Source: Akkermansia sp. (GTDB lineage: Bacteria; Verrucomicrobiota; Verrucomicrobiia; Verrucomicrobiales; Akkermansiaceae). From it: a DNA stretch of 5,651 bases. The translations under genes were made by a program, and so were the position numbers. Where the stretch lies: assembly GCA_017379255.1 (NCBI GenBank), contig JAFNWZ010000023.1:1-5651 (forward strand). The letters run 5' to 3'. The notes beneath the pieces were generated by a model. The model did not search any database. It saw only the letters and a program-made list of their open reading frames with translations, and had not been told where the DNA came from. Positions 5,166 through 5,651 of the stretch are shown piece by piece; position 1 is the first letter of the stretch, and the number at the start of each line of letters is the position of its first letter.

Positions 5166-5651
5166 ATGAGCTTGAGTTCTGCCGTGCACATGTACTGCCT
5201 GGGGGTAAATTACCGCAGCTGCCCGGTGGCTGTGCGTGAGCAGTTTGCTGTATCCAAACACAAGCTGTCGCAGGTGAATGCGGAACTCGCAGCGCTGCCT
5301 GGAGTCCAGGAATGCGTGTTGCTTTCCACATGTAACCGTACGGAAATTTACTATTGGAGCCAGGCGCAGGAGGATGTGGCTCAATCGGCGCTTCTGGGGT
5401 ATTTCCTGGATTCTGCCCCGCTGGTGGAAGATAAGCGTAATCTTTTCTATCTGCACCAGAAGGAAGCTGCCTTGTTTCATCTTGCAGCCGTGGCTTCCGG
5501 ACTCGATTCCATGGTTGTGGGTGAAACGGAGATTTTCGGGCAGCTCAAGGATGCATACCAGACAGCGCTTGCCTCAGGGACTACTTCCACATACGCCAAC
5601 CGCACCTTCCAGCGAGTTTTTGCCATTGGTAAAAAAGTTCGCAGTTCTTCC
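5166..5651 (+). CDS. hemA: Glutamyl-tRNA reductase, N-terminal part (cut by right window edge)
   Basis: The NADPH-dependent enzyme that reduces Glu-tRNA to glutamate-1-semialdehyde, the first committed step of C5-pathway tetrapyrrole synthesis. The window has the first 162 codons with no stop; family members are usually over 400 residues. Visible elements: GVNYRSCPVAVRE (13-25); LLSTCNRTEIY (52-62), with C56 as the catalytic nucleophile that forms the thioester; and HLAAVASGLDSMVVGETEIF (105-124), with the conserved H105, followed by GQLKDAY. FQRVFAIGKKVRSSS then leads toward the missing NADPH domain. The ATG at 5166 immediately follows the fused gene's TAA (5163-5165), implying coupled translation. 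An ATG at 5190 (MYCLGVNYRS) would better match the short N-terminus usual in the family. No Shine-Dalgarno is evident for either. Confidence 0.95.
   Translation, partial: MSLSSAVHMYCLGVNYRSCPVAVREQFAVSKHKLSQVNAELAALPGVQECVLLSTCNRTEIYYWSQAQEDVAQSALLGYFLDSAPLVEDKRNLFYLHQKEAALFHLAAVASGLDSMVVGETEIFGQLKDAYQTALASGTTSTYANRTFQRVFAIGKKVRSSS

Noticed and set aside
4317..5480. A 387-codon open frame on the minus strand antisense to hemD and hemA
   Set aside because: The opposite strand carries two well-conserved enzymes with intact motifs. The antisense translation is His/Arg/Gln-rich with no recognisable motif and crosses the gene junction, as expected for a shadow frame in GC-rich coding DNA.

Overview
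The window holds seven genes in two divergent blocks and looks like ordinary chromosome from a moderately GC-rich bacterium. I see no phage, IS, CRISPR, rRNA or tRNA. The lineage cannot be fixed from the sequence. A gut Verrucomicrobiota member related to Akkermansia is my best guess, based on base composition, the fused CobA-HemD next to hemA, and the scarcity of Shine-Dalgarno sequences. That is inference, not a match.

Left block (minus strand, read from about 2461 down to 1): an iron-type, YqhD/butanol-dehydrogenase-like alcohol dehydrogenase (2461-1265); a small unrecognised protein with ankyrin-like helices (1222-911); a secreted M23 (LytM-type) peptidoglycan peptidase (850-167); and the first 55 codons of nadD, nicotinate-nucleotide adenylyltransferase (166 to the window edge). 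The genes lie 42, 60 and 0 bases apart, so co-transcription is plausible. The leader of the peptidase gene contains a 7-bp hairpin ending two bases before its start codon.

Centre (2462-2566): a roughly 100-base divergent control region. It carries a fair sigma70-type promoter for the rightward block, a weaker one for the leftward block, and a strong Shine-Dalgarno followed by a 24-codon reading frame whose stop overlaps the deacetylase start as ATGA.

Right block (plus strand): a probable lipoprotein NodB/CE4 polysaccharide deacetylase with a poly-Gln tract and five Val-Lys-Pro-Arg-Pro-Val hexapeptide repeats (2567-3634); a fused uroporphyrinogen-III C-methyltransferase / uroporphyrinogen-III synthase (3639-5165); and hemA, glutamyl-tRNA reductase, cut by the right edge (5166-5651). 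The spacings are 4 and 0 bases. HemA starts tetrapyrrole synthesis from Glu-tRNA. The fused protein closes the uroporphyrinogen III ring and methylates it to precorrin-2, the entry to siroheme and cobalamin. Two of the seven proteins (the M23 peptidase and the deacetylase) act on the cell envelope and lie on opposite sides of the control region. I found no clearly new multi-gene system. The points most worth a second look are the control region and the architecture of the deacetylase.
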